A stretch of 64,000 nucleotides of DNA. Origin: an uncultured Acidimicrobiaceae bacterium. Lineage in GTDB: Bacteria > Actinomycetota > Acidimicrobiia > Acidimicrobiales > MedAcidi-G1. This document shows positions 1 to 8,719 of this stretch, piece by piece (positions within the stretch are counted from its first letter, which is position 1; the number at the start of each line of letters is the position of its first letter). The stretch lies in contig CAJWFS010000001.1 in the NCBI GenBank assembly GCA_913030665.1, positions 1-64,000 of the forward strand, read 5' to 3'. The translations under genes and the position numbers were made by a program. The notes below the pieces were generated by a model. The model saw only the letters and a list, made by a program, of their open reading frames with translations, was not told the DNA's origin and made no database searches.

Positions 1-6
1 GCGAAA

Positions 7-32
7 CACCCGCCTCCAACTCGAGGCGGGTG
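7..32. terminator. Strong hairpin, possible terminator of an upstream gene
   Basis: A perfect 10-bp stem (CACCCGCCTC pairing with GAGGCGGGTG) closes a 6-base loop. There is no T-tract on the plus strand; on the minus strand it would be followed by TTTCGC. It most likely ends a transcript entering from the left of the window. The bases from 33 to 227 hold no convincing gene. The next gene appears leaderless, so this stretch is unlikely to be a riboswitch for it. Confidence 0.5.
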
Positions 33-227
33 CATCCCGGGGGTTTCCCGTACCGGCAGGCCCCCTATGGCGTCGCCCGAGTTTCCGTCGGACCCGTACG
101 CCCAGCCAACCAGCTGTGGCAATTCTCGCGCCGTCTGGCCGCGATGGCAAGGACATCCAGCCGGCTGGACCATGTCGAGATGACCGACGTCTCTGTACTC
201 GATAGGCCGTCGGAGGACGGACGACAC

Positions 228-233
228 TAGGTT
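228..233 (+). promoter_or_regulatory. -10 element (TAGGTT) of the homocysteine methyltransferase gene
   Basis: TAGGTT lies 6 bases before the ATA at 240. The TANNNT hexamer and spacing match those in front of many genes in this window, implying that transcription begins at the ATA codon itself. Confidence 0.5.
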
Positions 234-239
234 CGTCCC

Positions 240-1214
240 ATAGACGGTCTTGCGGAACTCCTGGGCACCAAAGGCTTTCTGGTCATAGACGGCGCCATGG
301 GCACCGAGTTGTTCGCCGATGGCCTCATGGCCGGCGACCCGCCTGAGATCTGGAACATGGAGCACCCGGACCGCATCCGCTCCATCCACCAGTCCTACGT
401 GGACGCCGGATCCGACATCATCCTCACCAACTCCTTTGGTGGGAACCGCCACCGACTGAAGTTGCACTCGCTGGAGGGCCGGGTCCACGAGTTGAATGCC
501 GCCGCAGCCTCCATCGGCAGGGATGTGGTGGACGCCGCCGACCGTCGGGTCCTGGTCGCCGGATCCATGGGTCCCACCGGTGAGCTGATCGAACCCCTCG
601 GCCAGCTCACCGCCGACGAGACCCGGGTGGCGTTCGCGGAGCAGGCTGCCGGCCTGGCCGATGGCGGCGCCGACATCCTCTGGCTAGAGACAATGAGTGC
701 CCTGGCTGAAGTGGAGGCCGGCGTCCTGGGAGCCCGATCAGCCTCGGACCTCCCGATAGTGGTCACCCTCAGCTTCGATACGGCCGGGAGAACGATGATG
801 GGCATTACCGGCGAGGACGCCGGTGCCCGACTGGCTGAACTCGGGGTGGCCGGCATCGGCGCCAACTGCGGTGCCAACCTGGCCGACACCGAGACCGCCG
901 TGGCCGCCATCCTCTCGGCCTGCGGCGACATCCCGGTCGTCTCGAAGGCCAACGCCGGGATACCCGTCTGGAAGGGTGCCGATCTCGAGTACGACGCCAC
1001 CCCGGAGATCCTCGCTGCCCATGCCCACCGACTCAGGGCGGCAGGCATATCCATCATCGGGGCCTGCTGTGGGAGCGATCCATCCCACATCGCCATGATC
1101 CGGGCGGTCCTGGACGGCGACCAGCCGGTCCCCGACATCGCCCCGCCGGTTGCGACGGCCACCGTCGGGTCCCAGGAACGCCTGGACCGGCGTAGGCGCC
1201 GGCGGCAATCTTGA
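240..1214 (+). CDS. Homocysteine S-methyltransferase family protein
   Basis: Zinc-dependent methyltransferase of the MetH N-terminal/BHMT/MmuM family, which moves a methyl group from a donor such as S-methylmethionine or betaine to homocysteine to make methionine. The zinc ligands are visible: one Cys in GANCGAN and a Cys pair in GACCGS (Cys191, Cys257 and Cys258 counted from the ATG at 297). Family members carry about 15 residues before the conserved DGAMGT motif. Here that stretch (LAELLGTKGFLVIDGAMGT) is encoded upstream of the first ATG, back to an ATA at 240, and an in-frame TAG closes the frame at 228-230. No ATG, GTG or TTG is available there. I therefore place the start at ATA 240. 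The fallback is ATG 297, which would cut the conserved motif. The methyl donor cannot be told from sequence. Confidence 0.85.
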   Translation: MDGLAELLGTKGFLVIDGAMGTELFADGLMAGDPPEIWNMEHPDRIRSIHQSYVDAGSDIILTNSFGGNRHRLKLHSLEGRVHELNAAAASIGRDVVDAADRRVLVAGSMGPTGELIEPLGQLTADETRVAFAEQAAGLADGGADILWLETMSALAEVEAGVLGARSASDLPIVVTLSFDTAGRTMMGITGEDAGARLAELGVAGIGANCGANLADTETAVAAILSACGDIPVVSKANAGIPVWKGADLEYDATPEILAAHAHRLRAAGISIIGACCGSDPSHIAMIRAVLDGDQPVPDIAPPVATATVGSQERLDRRRRRRQS

Positions 1215-2731
1215 ACCGATCCGCGTCCGGCCTGCTGACCCTCGCCATCCTGGCCGGCGCCTGTGGTGAAGCCCCTGAGGCAGCGCCCACGCCGTCTACC
1301 ACGACCTCGACGATCACAGGTGCCGCCCCCTCCACGAAGACCCCCCGGACCACCACGGAGCCGTCCACGACCACCGTTCCCCTGACCACCACCCTGGCCC
1401 AGCCCACCACAACGACCCCATCGACCACGGTGACCGCGTCGGCCACCACCGCTGCTTCCACAACGACGGCCCAATCACCCACGACGACTGTCCCTCCGAC
1501 GACGACCAGTCCACCAACGACGACTGTCCCTCCGACGACGACCAGTCCACCAACGACGACCAGCCCACCAACGACGACCAGCCCGGCTCCGGTCCAGCTG
1601 GCCTGGCCCGGTGACGTGGGAACGAGCCGGTTCGGCGTACTCGGCCGGTCATTCGCCATTCCGGGAGGCTGGATCCGCCCCCACCCCGGCGTATTCCTCT
1701 GGTCCGAGATCGAGCGCTCGCAGGGCACCTACGACTGGATGATGCAGGACTGGAGCGTGAAAGGCTGGCAGGAGGACCGTCTTGCCGTGCTAGCCACGGT
1801 CTGGCCCTTCAGTTCCTGGGACCAGAGGTCATGCCACAGCGACGATCCGGAGATCCAGCCCGTTCTCCGGAAACTCCCGAGCCGACTCTTCCCTCCCTGC
1901 GACACGGCCGCATACCAGAAATGGCTCACCGCCCTCGTCGAGCGCTATGACGGCGACGGTGTGGACGACATGCCCGGACTGGCATACCCGATACGCCACT
2001 GGGAGGTGGCGAACGAGCCGGCCATGCAGGGCGGTCACGGCTACTTCTTCCAGGGGACCTCCGCCGACTACCTGGGCCTGCTGACGACCAGTGCCTCCAC
2101 CATCCGAGCTGCTGATCCCGAAGCCCTGGTCCTCACCGGGGGCCAGGCCGGTATGCAGATTCCATTCGCCGACTTCTGGCGGCCCGTCCTGCTGGAAGCC
2201 GGAGGATCGTTCGACATTGGCAACATCCATTCCATCGGTTCGGACGAGTCATTCTTCAGCGCTGAGTACCGGGCATTCCTGGATTCAACCGGTCACCCCG
2301 ACGTTCCGTACTGGGTCACCGAGGCGCTCCTCCCGACGAGGCCCATGCCCGGCCAGAAGGCGCCCACCCCCGACCAACTGGCGCGCGACACGATCATCGG
2401 GTTCGCCGCGGCCCTGGCCGACGGCGCAGACCGAATATTCAACGTCGGGCCGCACGACCCGACCGGTGGTCCAGGGCCCGAGTCCGACGCCGCCTTCGAA
2501 CTCCTCGCCCGCAGCATCGGAGAGTTCACGACCTCCTCCAGGTTGTCCCCCTCCTCGACCCGGTTCGACCTGCCAGACGGAACCGTCGTCTACGTGCTCT
2601 GGGGCGGGTCCTACCTCCCGGCAGACGTGACCGGCCAGGTGATTACCACCCGGTACGACGGCACAGCGGGGACAGCCGATGCATCGACCTTCAGGGCCGA
2701 CGTGCCGATGTTGGTGTGGGTCAGCCCCTAG
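1211..2731 (+). CDS. Secreted lipoprotein with a glycoside-hydrolase-like domain
   Basis: The TTG start overlaps the previous stop (TTGA), so translation is probably coupled. The N-terminus is a lipoprotein signal with the lipobox Cys at about residue 18. A Thr/Pro-rich linker fills roughly residues 28-130 and should hold the domain away from the membrane. The rest (about 135-506) looks like a clan GH-A TIM barrel similar to GH39 or cellulase-like enzymes. HWEVANEP supplies the likely acid/base Glu269, and YWVTEALLPT the likely nucleophile Glu371. The substrate is unknown; a plant- or algal-type polysaccharide is a guess. The gene ends inside the convergent patatin gene (11-bp overlap). Confidence 0.75.
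   Translation: MNRSASGLLTLAILAGACGEAPEAAPTPSTTTSTITGAAPSTKTPRTTTEPSTTTVPLTTTLAQPTTTTPSTTVTASATTAASTTTAQSPTTTVPPTTTSPPTTTVPPTTTSPPTTTSPPTTTSPAPVQLAWPGDVGTSRFGVLGRSFAIPGGWIRPHPGVFLWSEIERSQGTYDWMMQDWSVKGWQEDRLAVLATVWPFSSWDQRSCHSDDPEIQPVLRKLPSRLFPPCDTAAYQKWLTALVERYDGDGVDDMPGLAYPIRHWEVANEPAMQGGHGYFFQGTSADYLGLLTTSASTIRAADPEALVLTGGQAGMQIPFADFWRPVLLEAGGSFDIGNIHSIGSDESFFSAEYRAFLDSTGHPDVPYWVTEALLPTRPMPGQKAPTPDQLARDTIIGFAAALADGADRIFNVGPHDPTGGPGPESDAAFELLARSIGEFTTSSRLSPSSTRFDLPDGTVVYVLWGGSYLPADVTGQVITTRYDGTAGTADASTFRADVPMLVWVSP
1481..1588 (+). repeat. Minisatellite coding a Thr/Pro linker
   Basis: In-frame tandem repeats. A 36-base unit starts at 1481 and again at 1517, followed by 18-base units starting at 1553 and 1571. 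They encode TTTVPPTTTSPP-type repeats in the lipoprotein linker. Such tracts can vary in length by slippage or recombination without shifting the frame. Confidence 0.85.
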
Positions 2732-3587
2732 CCGCCCTCTCGGCAAGCGCCTTTTCGGCTGCCTCCATGCCGGCCGCCATCAGCTCAGGTACGAGGCCGA
2801 ACTCGAAGTCCGGGGCGTCGTCGACGGTCGGAAGCTCCACGTGCAGTACATCCAGGTCGATCGGAACGTCCAGCCACTGCTGACGGATCAGCTCGGCAGC
2901 GGCAGCCCGGACCCCGACCATCATCAGCGACAGCGCCGTCTGCTTCCCTGCCGGTGCGAACTTGGCCGCCACATCCAGAACAACCAGCCGGGTGGGGGCC
3001 AGCGAGACCGCCTTCCGTAGCGGGATGTTGCACACCACACCCCCGTCGATGTGCCGGCTGCCGTCGTCCAGCTCGACCACCGGCAGCACACCGGGTACCG
3101 CCGTCGAAGCACAGAGGAGGTCAACGACGGGCCCGCTGGTCCACCAGGTCACCTGACCCGTGGCGGCATCGGTGGTTCCCACATGGCACGGGACGGACAC
3201 CTCAGCCAGGTCCGCCATCGGTACGTGTTCAGCGATCAGCGCCCGAAGGCGGTCACCCGAATCGAAGCTGGATCGTCCCCGCAGGATGGACGCCACATTG
3301 CGGACGATGCTCCCACCAATGGGAGCCTTCTCCGCCACGTCCCGCCAGAGGTCCTCCAGCCGGCCCACCTGCTGGATCGTGGGGTCGTGCGCCAGGTAGA
3401 CGCCGTTCAGCGCACCGGCCGACACGCCGACGATCTCGTCGGGCAAGATGCCGTTCTCCAGGAGCACCCGCAGCATTCCCACCTGGGCCGCCCCCCGGAC
3501 CGAACCGCCGGAGAACACGAACACGGTGTGGTCCCGTTCGACCTCGGCCGGGCGGCGCCAGCGGTCCAACCATCGGAAGCGAGCCAT
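2721..3587 (-). CDS. Patatin-like phospholipase family protein
   Basis: A 288-residue patatin-domain hydrolase with a Ser-Asp dyad, of the RssA/YlbK type. The oxyanion loop SGGSVRG lies at residues 26-32, the nucleophile Ser56 in GVSAG, and the catalytic Asp181 in DGG. I chose ATG 3587 (MARFRWLDRW) because the sequence upstream in the same frame is Arg/Pro-rich and unlike the family. No signal peptide is visible, so it is probably cytoplasmic or membrane-associated. It is expected to hydrolyse acyl esters of lipids; the substrate is unknown. It converges on the lipoprotein gene and its start faces the DUF1214 gene across about 90 bp. Confidence 0.85.
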   Translation of the reverse strand: MARFRWLDRWRRPAEVERDHTVFVFSGGSVRGAAQVGMLRVLLENGILPDEIVGVSAGALNGVYLAHDPTIQQVGRLEDLWRDVAEKAPIGGSIVRNVASILRGRSSFDSGDRLRALIAEHVPMADLAEVSVPCHVGTTDAATGQVTWWTSGPVVDLLCASTAVPGVLPVVELDDGSRHIDGGVVCNIPLRKAVSLAPTRLVVLDVAAKFAPAGKQTALSLMMVGVRAAAAELIRQQWLDVPIDLDVLHVELPTVDDAPDFEFGLVPELMAAGMEAAEKALAERAARG

Positions 3588-3676
3588 GGCCAGAAGGTAG
3601 CGGGCCACGCCCCGCCAACTCCGCCCCAGCCGGTGCCGATACCACGGTGGGGATCGACGGCTGGCAGAGTCTCCAC

Positions 3677-4891
3677 ATGGGCGACCTCGGACCTGACACC
3701 GACCCGGAGGCACTCCGCTCCGCCTGGAGCACCTTCTGCGATCGTCTCAGGGACGGTGCCGACACCATCTTGGATCCCATCCGACCCGCCAGCGGCGACG
3801 ACCATGCCGAGGGATTTCGCCATCTGTTGCGGAGCCTCCAGAATGCGATCGGTTCCGGGGTGGAGGGCGGCGACGCCCGTTACCCCGAACTCGCCTGGGT
3901 CCATCCCTTCAAGAACGGTCAGGACAACCCCGACGGGTTGTACCAGGCGGCGTCGGTAGACCTGTCCAACACCTACAAGCTGGCAGGAAACGTAGGGACG
4001 GTCTGCTACCTAGGCCTGACGCTGATGACGTTCGACTTCGGTCGTGCTCCGATTGAACAGCTTCTCACCCTCGACGGCTCGGCCCTGCCCGTCGACGGGA
4101 ACGGCGACTTCGAAATCCACTTCGGTGCAGGCCCCGCACCCGAGGGTGCGGCCGAGGGCACCTGGTTCGAGCTCCCGCCGAAGCGCTGCAAGCTCCTGGT
4201 CCGTCAATTCTTCGACGACTGGGACTCCGAGGTTCCAGCGGACCTGCGCATCGATTGCCTGGATGCCGGACCTCCGGACAGCCGGATGGACGCCCGGCGA
4301 CTCATCAGCCACCTCGACACCGTTGCCGAGCAGGTGGTTCCGATGACCGCTTTCTGGAGTGACTTCGGGCGTCGTCACCTGGAAAGTGGTGAGGTGAATT
4401 CGTTCGACCACCTGTATCCCGCCCGTGGACCCAACCTGGCCATGGGTGCCAGCCCACAGCAGGGTTACGGCCAGACCTGGTGGCACGTGGAAGAGGACGA
4501 GGCCCTGCTCTACGAGGTCGATGTCCCGCCCTGCGTCTATTGGGCGGTCCAGCTCGGCGACGTCTGGTACCAGTCGCTGGACTGGGTAAACCGCCAGTCC
4601 AGCCTCAACGGCCACCAGGCGCAGGTCAGTGCAGATGGGGTGTTCAGGGCCGTGATCTCCCACCGGGATCCAGGAATAGCCAACTGGCTGGACACCACGG
4701 GCGCCACCCAGGGATGCATCACCTACCGGTGGAACCAGGCCGACTCGAATCCGGTCCCGACCCTAAGGCTGATCCCGTTCGCGGACCTTGAGGGATATCT
4801 GGACGACCCGTGGATCCGAATCAGCCCGAAGCAGCGCTTCGACGTTCTCCAGACGCGGCGACGCGGCGCCCTCATAAGGTTCCGCCGGTGA
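3677..4891 (+). CDS. DUF1214 domain-containing protein
   Basis: A 404-residue protein whose C-terminal half (about 290-390, including YWAVQLGDVWYQSLDW and NWLDTTG) resembles the DUF1214 domain. That domain occurs alone or beside DUF1254 in many actinobacteria and has no firmly assigned reaction. No signal peptide or membrane span is seen. ATG 3677 is supported by a CAGAGT hexamer 6 bases upstream, a weaker form of the leaderless pattern here, and by divergence from the patatin gene. The stop overlaps the following gene's GTG (GTGA), so it is co-translated with the first of two LLM oxidoreductases. Confidence 0.7.
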   Translation: MGDLGPDTDPEALRSAWSTFCDRLRDGADTILDPIRPASGDDHAEGFRHLLRSLQNAIGSGVEGGDARYPELAWVHPFKNGQDNPDGLYQAASVDLSNTYKLAGNVGTVCYLGLTLMTFDFGRAPIEQLLTLDGSALPVDGNGDFEIHFGAGPAPEGAAEGTWFELPPKRCKLLVRQFFDDWDSEVPADLRIDCLDAGPPDSRMDARRLISHLDTVAEQVVPMTAFWSDFGRRHLESGEVNSFDHLYPARGPNLAMGASPQQGYGQTWWHVEEDEALLYEVDVPPCVYWAVQLGDVWYQSLDWVNRQSSLNGHQAQVSADGVFRAVISHRDPGIANWLDTTGATQGCITYRWNQADSNPVPTLRLIPFADLEGYLDDPWIRISPKQRFDVLQTRRRGALIRFRR

Positions 4892-5829
4892 TCCCCCTCC
4901 CCCACCTGTCCATCCAGGTCATCAACTTCTCCGCCACCGGACCCGGCGACTGGCAGGTCTTGAGCGACCACGCCGTCGCCGCCGATCAGGTCGGGGTGGA
5001 CCGGCTGGCCGTGTCCGACCACGTCGCCTTCGGAGATGACTTGGCCGACTACGCCGACCCGACAAAGGGAGGTACGGCCGGGGGCCGCCAGCCCACCGGG
5101 CCCGACGGCCTGTGGCTCGAGCCTCTGACAACCCTCACCTGGCTGGCCGCCCGGACGACACGTATCCGTCTCCAGACCGGAATCCTGCTGGCAGCGTTGC
5201 GGCGACCTGTCGTCTTAGCAAAAACCACCGCCACACTGGATGTCCTGTCCGGAGGACGTCTCGATCTGGGCGTGGGGGTCGGATGGCAGGCCGCCGAGTA
5301 CGAGGCGGCGGGCCTCGACTTCAGCGGACGGGGACCTCTCTTGGACCAGTCCCTGGAGGTCTGCCAGGCCCTCTGGAGCAGACCGAGGGCCTCCTACTCC
5401 GGAGACAGCCTGTCGTTCGAGGGAATGCATGCGATGCCGAAGCCGGTCTCCGGCAGCGTGCCCATCTGGGTTAGCGGTACCGTCAACCGCCGCACCGCCA
5501 GACGACTCGCACACTTCGGCACGGGGTGGATCCCGTGGGGTGACGACCGGGCCGACGTCACCGGCGGCATCACCCGCATGCGTTCCCTGCTGGCCGAGAT
5601 GGGCCTGGAAAATGACGGCTTCCAGGTCCAGGGGCCGGTTCCGGTGGTGCAGGACTCCGACGGGGTACTCAACCTAGAGTCGACCATGGCAGAGATTCCC
5701 GACCTGGTGGCATCCGGGGTCACCGACTGCCGACTGGCGCTGCGCCTCCCTCCCGAAGCAGAGGAGGCAACCGACCTGCTGGGGCGTGCCGTGGAGGCCT
5801 TCCGGATAGCGGCCGGACGGGAAGCCTGA
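4888..5829 (+). CDS. LLM-class (luciferase-like) oxidoreductase, probably F420-dependent
   Basis: A 313-residue TIM-barrel enzyme of the bacterial luciferase superfamily. Typical segments are visible: VSDHVAFGDD near the N-terminus, ARTTRIRLQTGILLAALRRP, and the phosphate-binding LSGGRLDLGVGVGWQ. In actinobacteria such proteins mostly use coenzyme F420 for hydride transfer, though FMN cannot be excluded. The GTG start at 4888 overlaps the previous TGA, and the sequence upstream of it in frame does not look like this family. The next gene, a paralogue, starts one base after this stop, so the two may be made together. The substrate is unknown. Confidence 0.85.
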   Translation: MIPLPHLSIQVINFSATGPGDWQVLSDHAVAADQVGVDRLAVSDHVAFGDDLADYADPTKGGTAGGRQPTGPDGLWLEPLTTLTWLAARTTRIRLQTGILLAALRRPVVLAKTTATLDVLSGGRLDLGVGVGWQAAEYEAAGLDFSGRGPLLDQSLEVCQALWSRPRASYSGDSLSFEGMHAMPKPVSGSVPIWVSGTVNRRTARRLAHFGTGWIPWGDDRADVTGGITRMRSLLAEMGLENDGFQVQGPVPVVQDSDGVLNLESTMAEIPDLVASGVTDCRLALRLPPEAEEATDLLGRAVEAFRIAAGREA

Positions 5830-5830
5830 C

Positions 5831-6700
5831 GTGGATTTCGGATTCTTCGGCGTCAACGCCGGCGTGCTGGCCGATCCTGCAACCATGGTTGCAGCCGCCA
5901 GGACAGCCGAGGCCGCCGGCTGGGAATCGATCTGGACCGGCGAACACCTCGTGGCCGCCAGCCCACAGCGTCCCCCGTCACCGGTCCCACCCGACACGCA
6001 CTTCGTGGACCAGGTGGCGTCCCTAGCCCACCTGGCGGCGCACACCACGACGCTCCGACTGGGCACCGGCATCGTGATCCTCCCCCAACGCAACCCCGTC
6101 GTCCTAGCCAAGGAACTCGCCTCGATCGACGTGCTCTCCGGCGGCCGCCTGGAGGCCGGGTTCGGTGTCGGCTACGTACCCGCGGAGTTCGATGCCGTGG
6201 GGGTGCCGTTCGGGGAACGTGGAGCCCGCATGGACGACCACATCGACGCCCTGCGGGCCATGTGGCGTGGAGACTTGGAGTTCGAGGGAAGGTTCACGTC
6301 GTGGCATGGCGTGGAGGCCCATCCCCAGCCGGTCGGCCCGGACGGCCCCCCGATCCACGTCGGCGGTGGTTCGCCAGCCACCTTCCGGCGAGCCGTCCTA
6401 CGTGCTGACGGGTGGTACGGCTTCCTCTCGACGCTGGCGTCCACTAGGTCGGCGATCGAGGCCATGGACCGTGGGATGGCAGACCTTGACCGACCCCTTC
6501 GCCTCGGACGCATCCAGGTCAGCGTCACGCCATCGGAACCCGTGAACCGCGACCTAGTCCGCCGTTACGAGGACCTGGGCGTTGACCGCCTCATCCTCGT
6601 CCGCGACTTCCGTGACGTCGGAGGCATCCCGCATCCCGAGCGGGCCGCCGATGTCCTGCAGTTCATCAGCGAGGCTCCAGCGACACTCGGCTTCAGCTGA
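5831..6700 (+). CDS. LLM-class (luciferase-like) oxidoreductase, probably F420-dependent
   Basis: A 289-residue second luciferase-like enzyme with the family signatures WTGEHLV, TTTLRLGTGIVILPQRNP and LSGGRLEAGFGVGY. It starts at GTG 5831, one base after the previous stop. The sequence differs clearly from its neighbour, so the pair is not a recent duplication. The stop is shared with the convergent MFS gene inside the palindrome TCAGCTGA at 6693-6700. Cofactor and substrate are inferred only at family level. Confidence 0.85.
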   Translation: MDFGFFGVNAGVLADPATMVAAARTAEAAGWESIWTGEHLVAASPQRPPSPVPPDTHFVDQVASLAHLAAHTTTLRLGTGIVILPQRNPVVLAKELASIDVLSGGRLEAGFGVGYVPAEFDAVGVPFGERGARMDDHIDALRAMWRGDLEFEGRFTSWHGVEAHPQPVGPDGPPIHVGGGSPATFRRAVLRADGWYGFLSTLASTRSAIEAMDRGMADLDRPLRLGRIQVSVTPSEPVNRDLVRRYEDLGVDRLILVRDFRDVGGIPHPERAADVLQFISEAPATLGFS

Positions 6701-8075
6701 CCTCGTCAAACGACGGGCGGGTGTCGACTCCGGCGGCCACCACCATGCCGCCGATCCCGGCAAGCGCCAGCAGGAGCATCACCCGCCGGACTCCATCCAC
6801 CGGATCGTCGGCCCCTACGAGCAGGGCGATGGTCACCGCCACACTGCAGACGCTGCCGATCTCAGTCATGATCCGATTCGTGGCTCCCGCCTGGCCGAGC
6901 GACGGCCCGGGCACGTAGCGCATGGCCAAGGATGCGCTGTTGGCGTGAGCCAGCCCGATGCCCAGGGCGTAGAGCGCGACCGCCGGAAACCAAAGCCGCA
7001 TGTCCGGGTCCGGCCCGACTCCCGAACGGAACCAGAGCGCCCCGACCACCATGCATGCGCCACCGGGTACCAGCAACCTCCGGTGGCCGTAGCGGTCGGC
7101 GAGGCGTCCACTCACGAAGCTCATCGGGCCGCCGATCAGCGGCACAAGGGCGAGCGCCGCCCCGGCCGCCGACGGGCCCATGGCCCATGGACCTGTGAGG
7201 AGGGTGATCAGAGCGAGGTAGGTGCCGGCGAAATTCCCGGCGATCAGGAAGGCCATCAGGTTGCCACGCCCGTAGTAGCGGATCCGGTAGAGAGAGAGGT
7301 CCAGGATGGCCTGCGGGTGGTCGAGCGATCGGCGAACCACCATGGCGAGGCTCGCCGGCGCCACGACCAGGGCGACGACGGTCAGGGGGTCGGTCCAGCC
7401 CCATTCCCCAGCCTGCACGATGCCCGTGGCCAGCATCGCCGTGCCGACCACCAGGAGGATCGCTCCGCCTAGGTCCGGTCTTCCTGACCGACCGCCGACC
7501 GCCGGTCGTTCAGGTGCGAGGAACAGCAGCCCCAGGACCACCGTCACCACGGCGATCGGGATGTTCATGGCGAAAGTCCACCGCCACCCCACGACGTCGA
7601 TGACCAGCCCGCCCACCACCGGTCCCAGGACCAGCGAGATGCCCCCCAGGCCCCCGTAGGCCCCCACTGCGGTGCTCCGGCGTTCCGACGGGAAGGCGTC
7701 CAGCAGGATCGCCAGAGCTGCCGGACCCTCCAGTGCCAGGCCCGCTGCCTGCACGACACGTGCGGCGATCAGGATCGGCAGGGTCGGTGCCGTCGCCACC
7801 AGGAGTGAACCAACGGCCAGGAGCGCCACCCCGGTCAGGAACATCCGCCGACGACCGAAGCGATCGGACACCCAGCCGCTGGGTATGACCAGGGCTATCA
7901 CCGTTATGGCGAAGGCGTTCAGCACCCATGAGGTGGCGGCCGGACCTGCGGCGAAGGTCTCCTGGATCTCGCCGAACGAGATGAACGTGACCGAGTAGTT
8001 CATCGAGGCGGAGACCACCGCGCCTGCGAGCAGGGCGAACGTGCGCCAGGGCGACCGATCTGAATCCTCTGTCAC
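6693..8075 (-). CDS. MFS transporter, DHA2-like drug/metabolite exporter
   Basis: A 460-residue membrane protein with many hydrophobic helices and the MFS motif A between the second and third (GWVSDRFGRRRMF). Length and helix count suggest the 14-span DHA2 (EmrB/QacA) family, which exports drugs or metabolites using the proton gradient. I set the start at GTG 8075, only 19 bases after the stop of the MBL gene upstream, because earlier in-frame codons lie inside that gene. Gene order (mscR-like, MBL, MFS) suggests one transcript. An export role tied to formaldehyde or thiol detoxification is only a guess. Confidence 0.85.
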   Translation of the reverse strand: MTEDSDRSPWRTFALLAGAVVSASMNYSVTFISFGEIQETFAAGPAATSWVLNAFAITVIALVIPSGWVSDRFGRRRMFLTGVALLAVGSLLVATAPTLPILIAARVVQAAGLALEGPAALAILLDAFPSERRSTAVGAYGGLGGISLVLGPVVGGLVIDVVGWRWTFAMNIPIAVVTVVLGLLFLAPERPAVGGRSGRPDLGGAILLVVGTAMLATGIVQAGEWGWTDPLTVVALVVAPASLAMVVRRSLDHPQAILDLSLYRIRYYGRGNLMAFLIAGNFAGTYLALITLLTGPWAMGPSAAGAALALVPLIGGPMSFVSGRLADRYGHRRLLVPGGACMVVGALWFRSGVGPDPDMRLWFPAVALYALGIGLAHANSASLAMRYVPGPSLGQAGATNRIMTEIGSVCSVAVTIALLVGADDPVDGVRRVMLLLALAGIGGMVVAAGVDTRPSFDEVS

Positions 8076-8094
8076 CGGAGTCGTCGATTCGTAC

Positions 8095-8709
8095 TCAGTC
8101 GGCTTCCAGTCGCCGGGCCTCGTCGCCGATCGTGGTCGAGTCGCCGTGTCCGGTATGCACGGTCGTGGCGCCGTCCAGGACGAACAGGCGGGACCGGATG
8201 CTGTCGACCAGGATCCCAAGGTCGGAGAACGAGCGGCCCGTGGCGCCGGGTCCGCCGTTGAAGAGAGTGTCCCCGCTGAAGACCGTGCCGAGGCTAGGAA
8301 CGTGGATGCAACAGCCGCCCGGCGAGTGGCCCGGCGTGTGCAGGATCGTCATGTCGTCGCCACCCACAGTGATGGTCAGGCCGTCTCGGAGGGGGTCGTC
8401 TATCCGCCTGTCCGGGTGGACCACGTCCCAGAGCATCCCGTCGTCGGGATGCAGCCATATCGGGGCGTCCACCGAGTCGGCCAGCTCGACGGCGGCGTTG
8501 ATGTGGTCATTGTGGCCGTGTGTGCACAGCACTCCGAGGGTCCGCCTCCCCCTGACGGCTTCGGAGATGGGTCGATGGTCGTGTGCGGCGTCAACGACCA
8601 CCACCTCGTGGTCGTCGCCGATTAGCCAGACGTTGTTGTCAACGTCAAAGTCCTCGCCGTCCAGTGAGAAGATCCCGCTGGTGACCACGCGCTCGATCCT
8701 GAGGCCCAT
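8095..8709 (-). CDS. MBL-fold metallo-hydrolase next to the MscR-like dehydrogenase
   Basis: A 204-residue metallo-beta-lactamase-fold hydrolase of the glyoxalase II type. Metal ligands are visible: the THGHNDH motif near residue 62, TPGHSPGG, SGDTLF, and a final HTGHG. In Mycobacterium tuberculosis the mycothiol-dependent formaldehyde dehydrogenase (Rv2259) is also followed by an MBL-fold gene (Rv2260). By analogy this enzyme may hydrolyse the S-formylmycothiol produced by the dehydrogenase, but that is inference. It begins 10 bases after the dehydrogenase stop. Confidence 0.85.
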   Translation of the reverse strand: MGLRIERVVTSGIFSLDGEDFDVDNNVWLIGDDHEVVVVDAAHDHRPISEAVRGRRTLGVLCTHGHNDHINAAVELADSVDAPIWLHPDDGMLWDVVHPDRRIDDPLRDGLTITVGGDDMTILHTPGHSPGGCCIHVPSLGTVFSGDTLFNGGPGATGRSFSDLGILVDSIRSRLFVLDGATTVHTGHGDSTTIGDEARRLEAD

Positions 8710-8719
8710 GCCGGCGGAC

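Noticed and set aside
33..227. A SAM or cobalamin riboswitch in front of the methionine-related gene
   Set aside because: No consensus box was visible, and the gene appears leaderless, leaving no room for a riboswitch.
30..230. A 66-codon open frame at the left end
   Set aside because: It has no family-like pattern, overlaps a hairpin and contains the -10 element of the next gene; composition looks non-coding.
395..1474. Long antisense frame over the methyltransferase gene
   Set aside because: Arg/Gly-rich shadow caused by high GC; the sense protein has zinc ligands and conserved motifs.
1054..1728. Minus-strand frame encoding striking VVVGG repeats
   Set aside because: It is the antisense of the Thr/Pro minisatellite in the lipoprotein gene; the repeats reflect that DNA.
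2954..3676. N-terminal extension of the DUF1214 protein across the patatin gene
   Set aside because: Pro/Arg-rich antisense composition; ATG 3677 begins the protein-like region.
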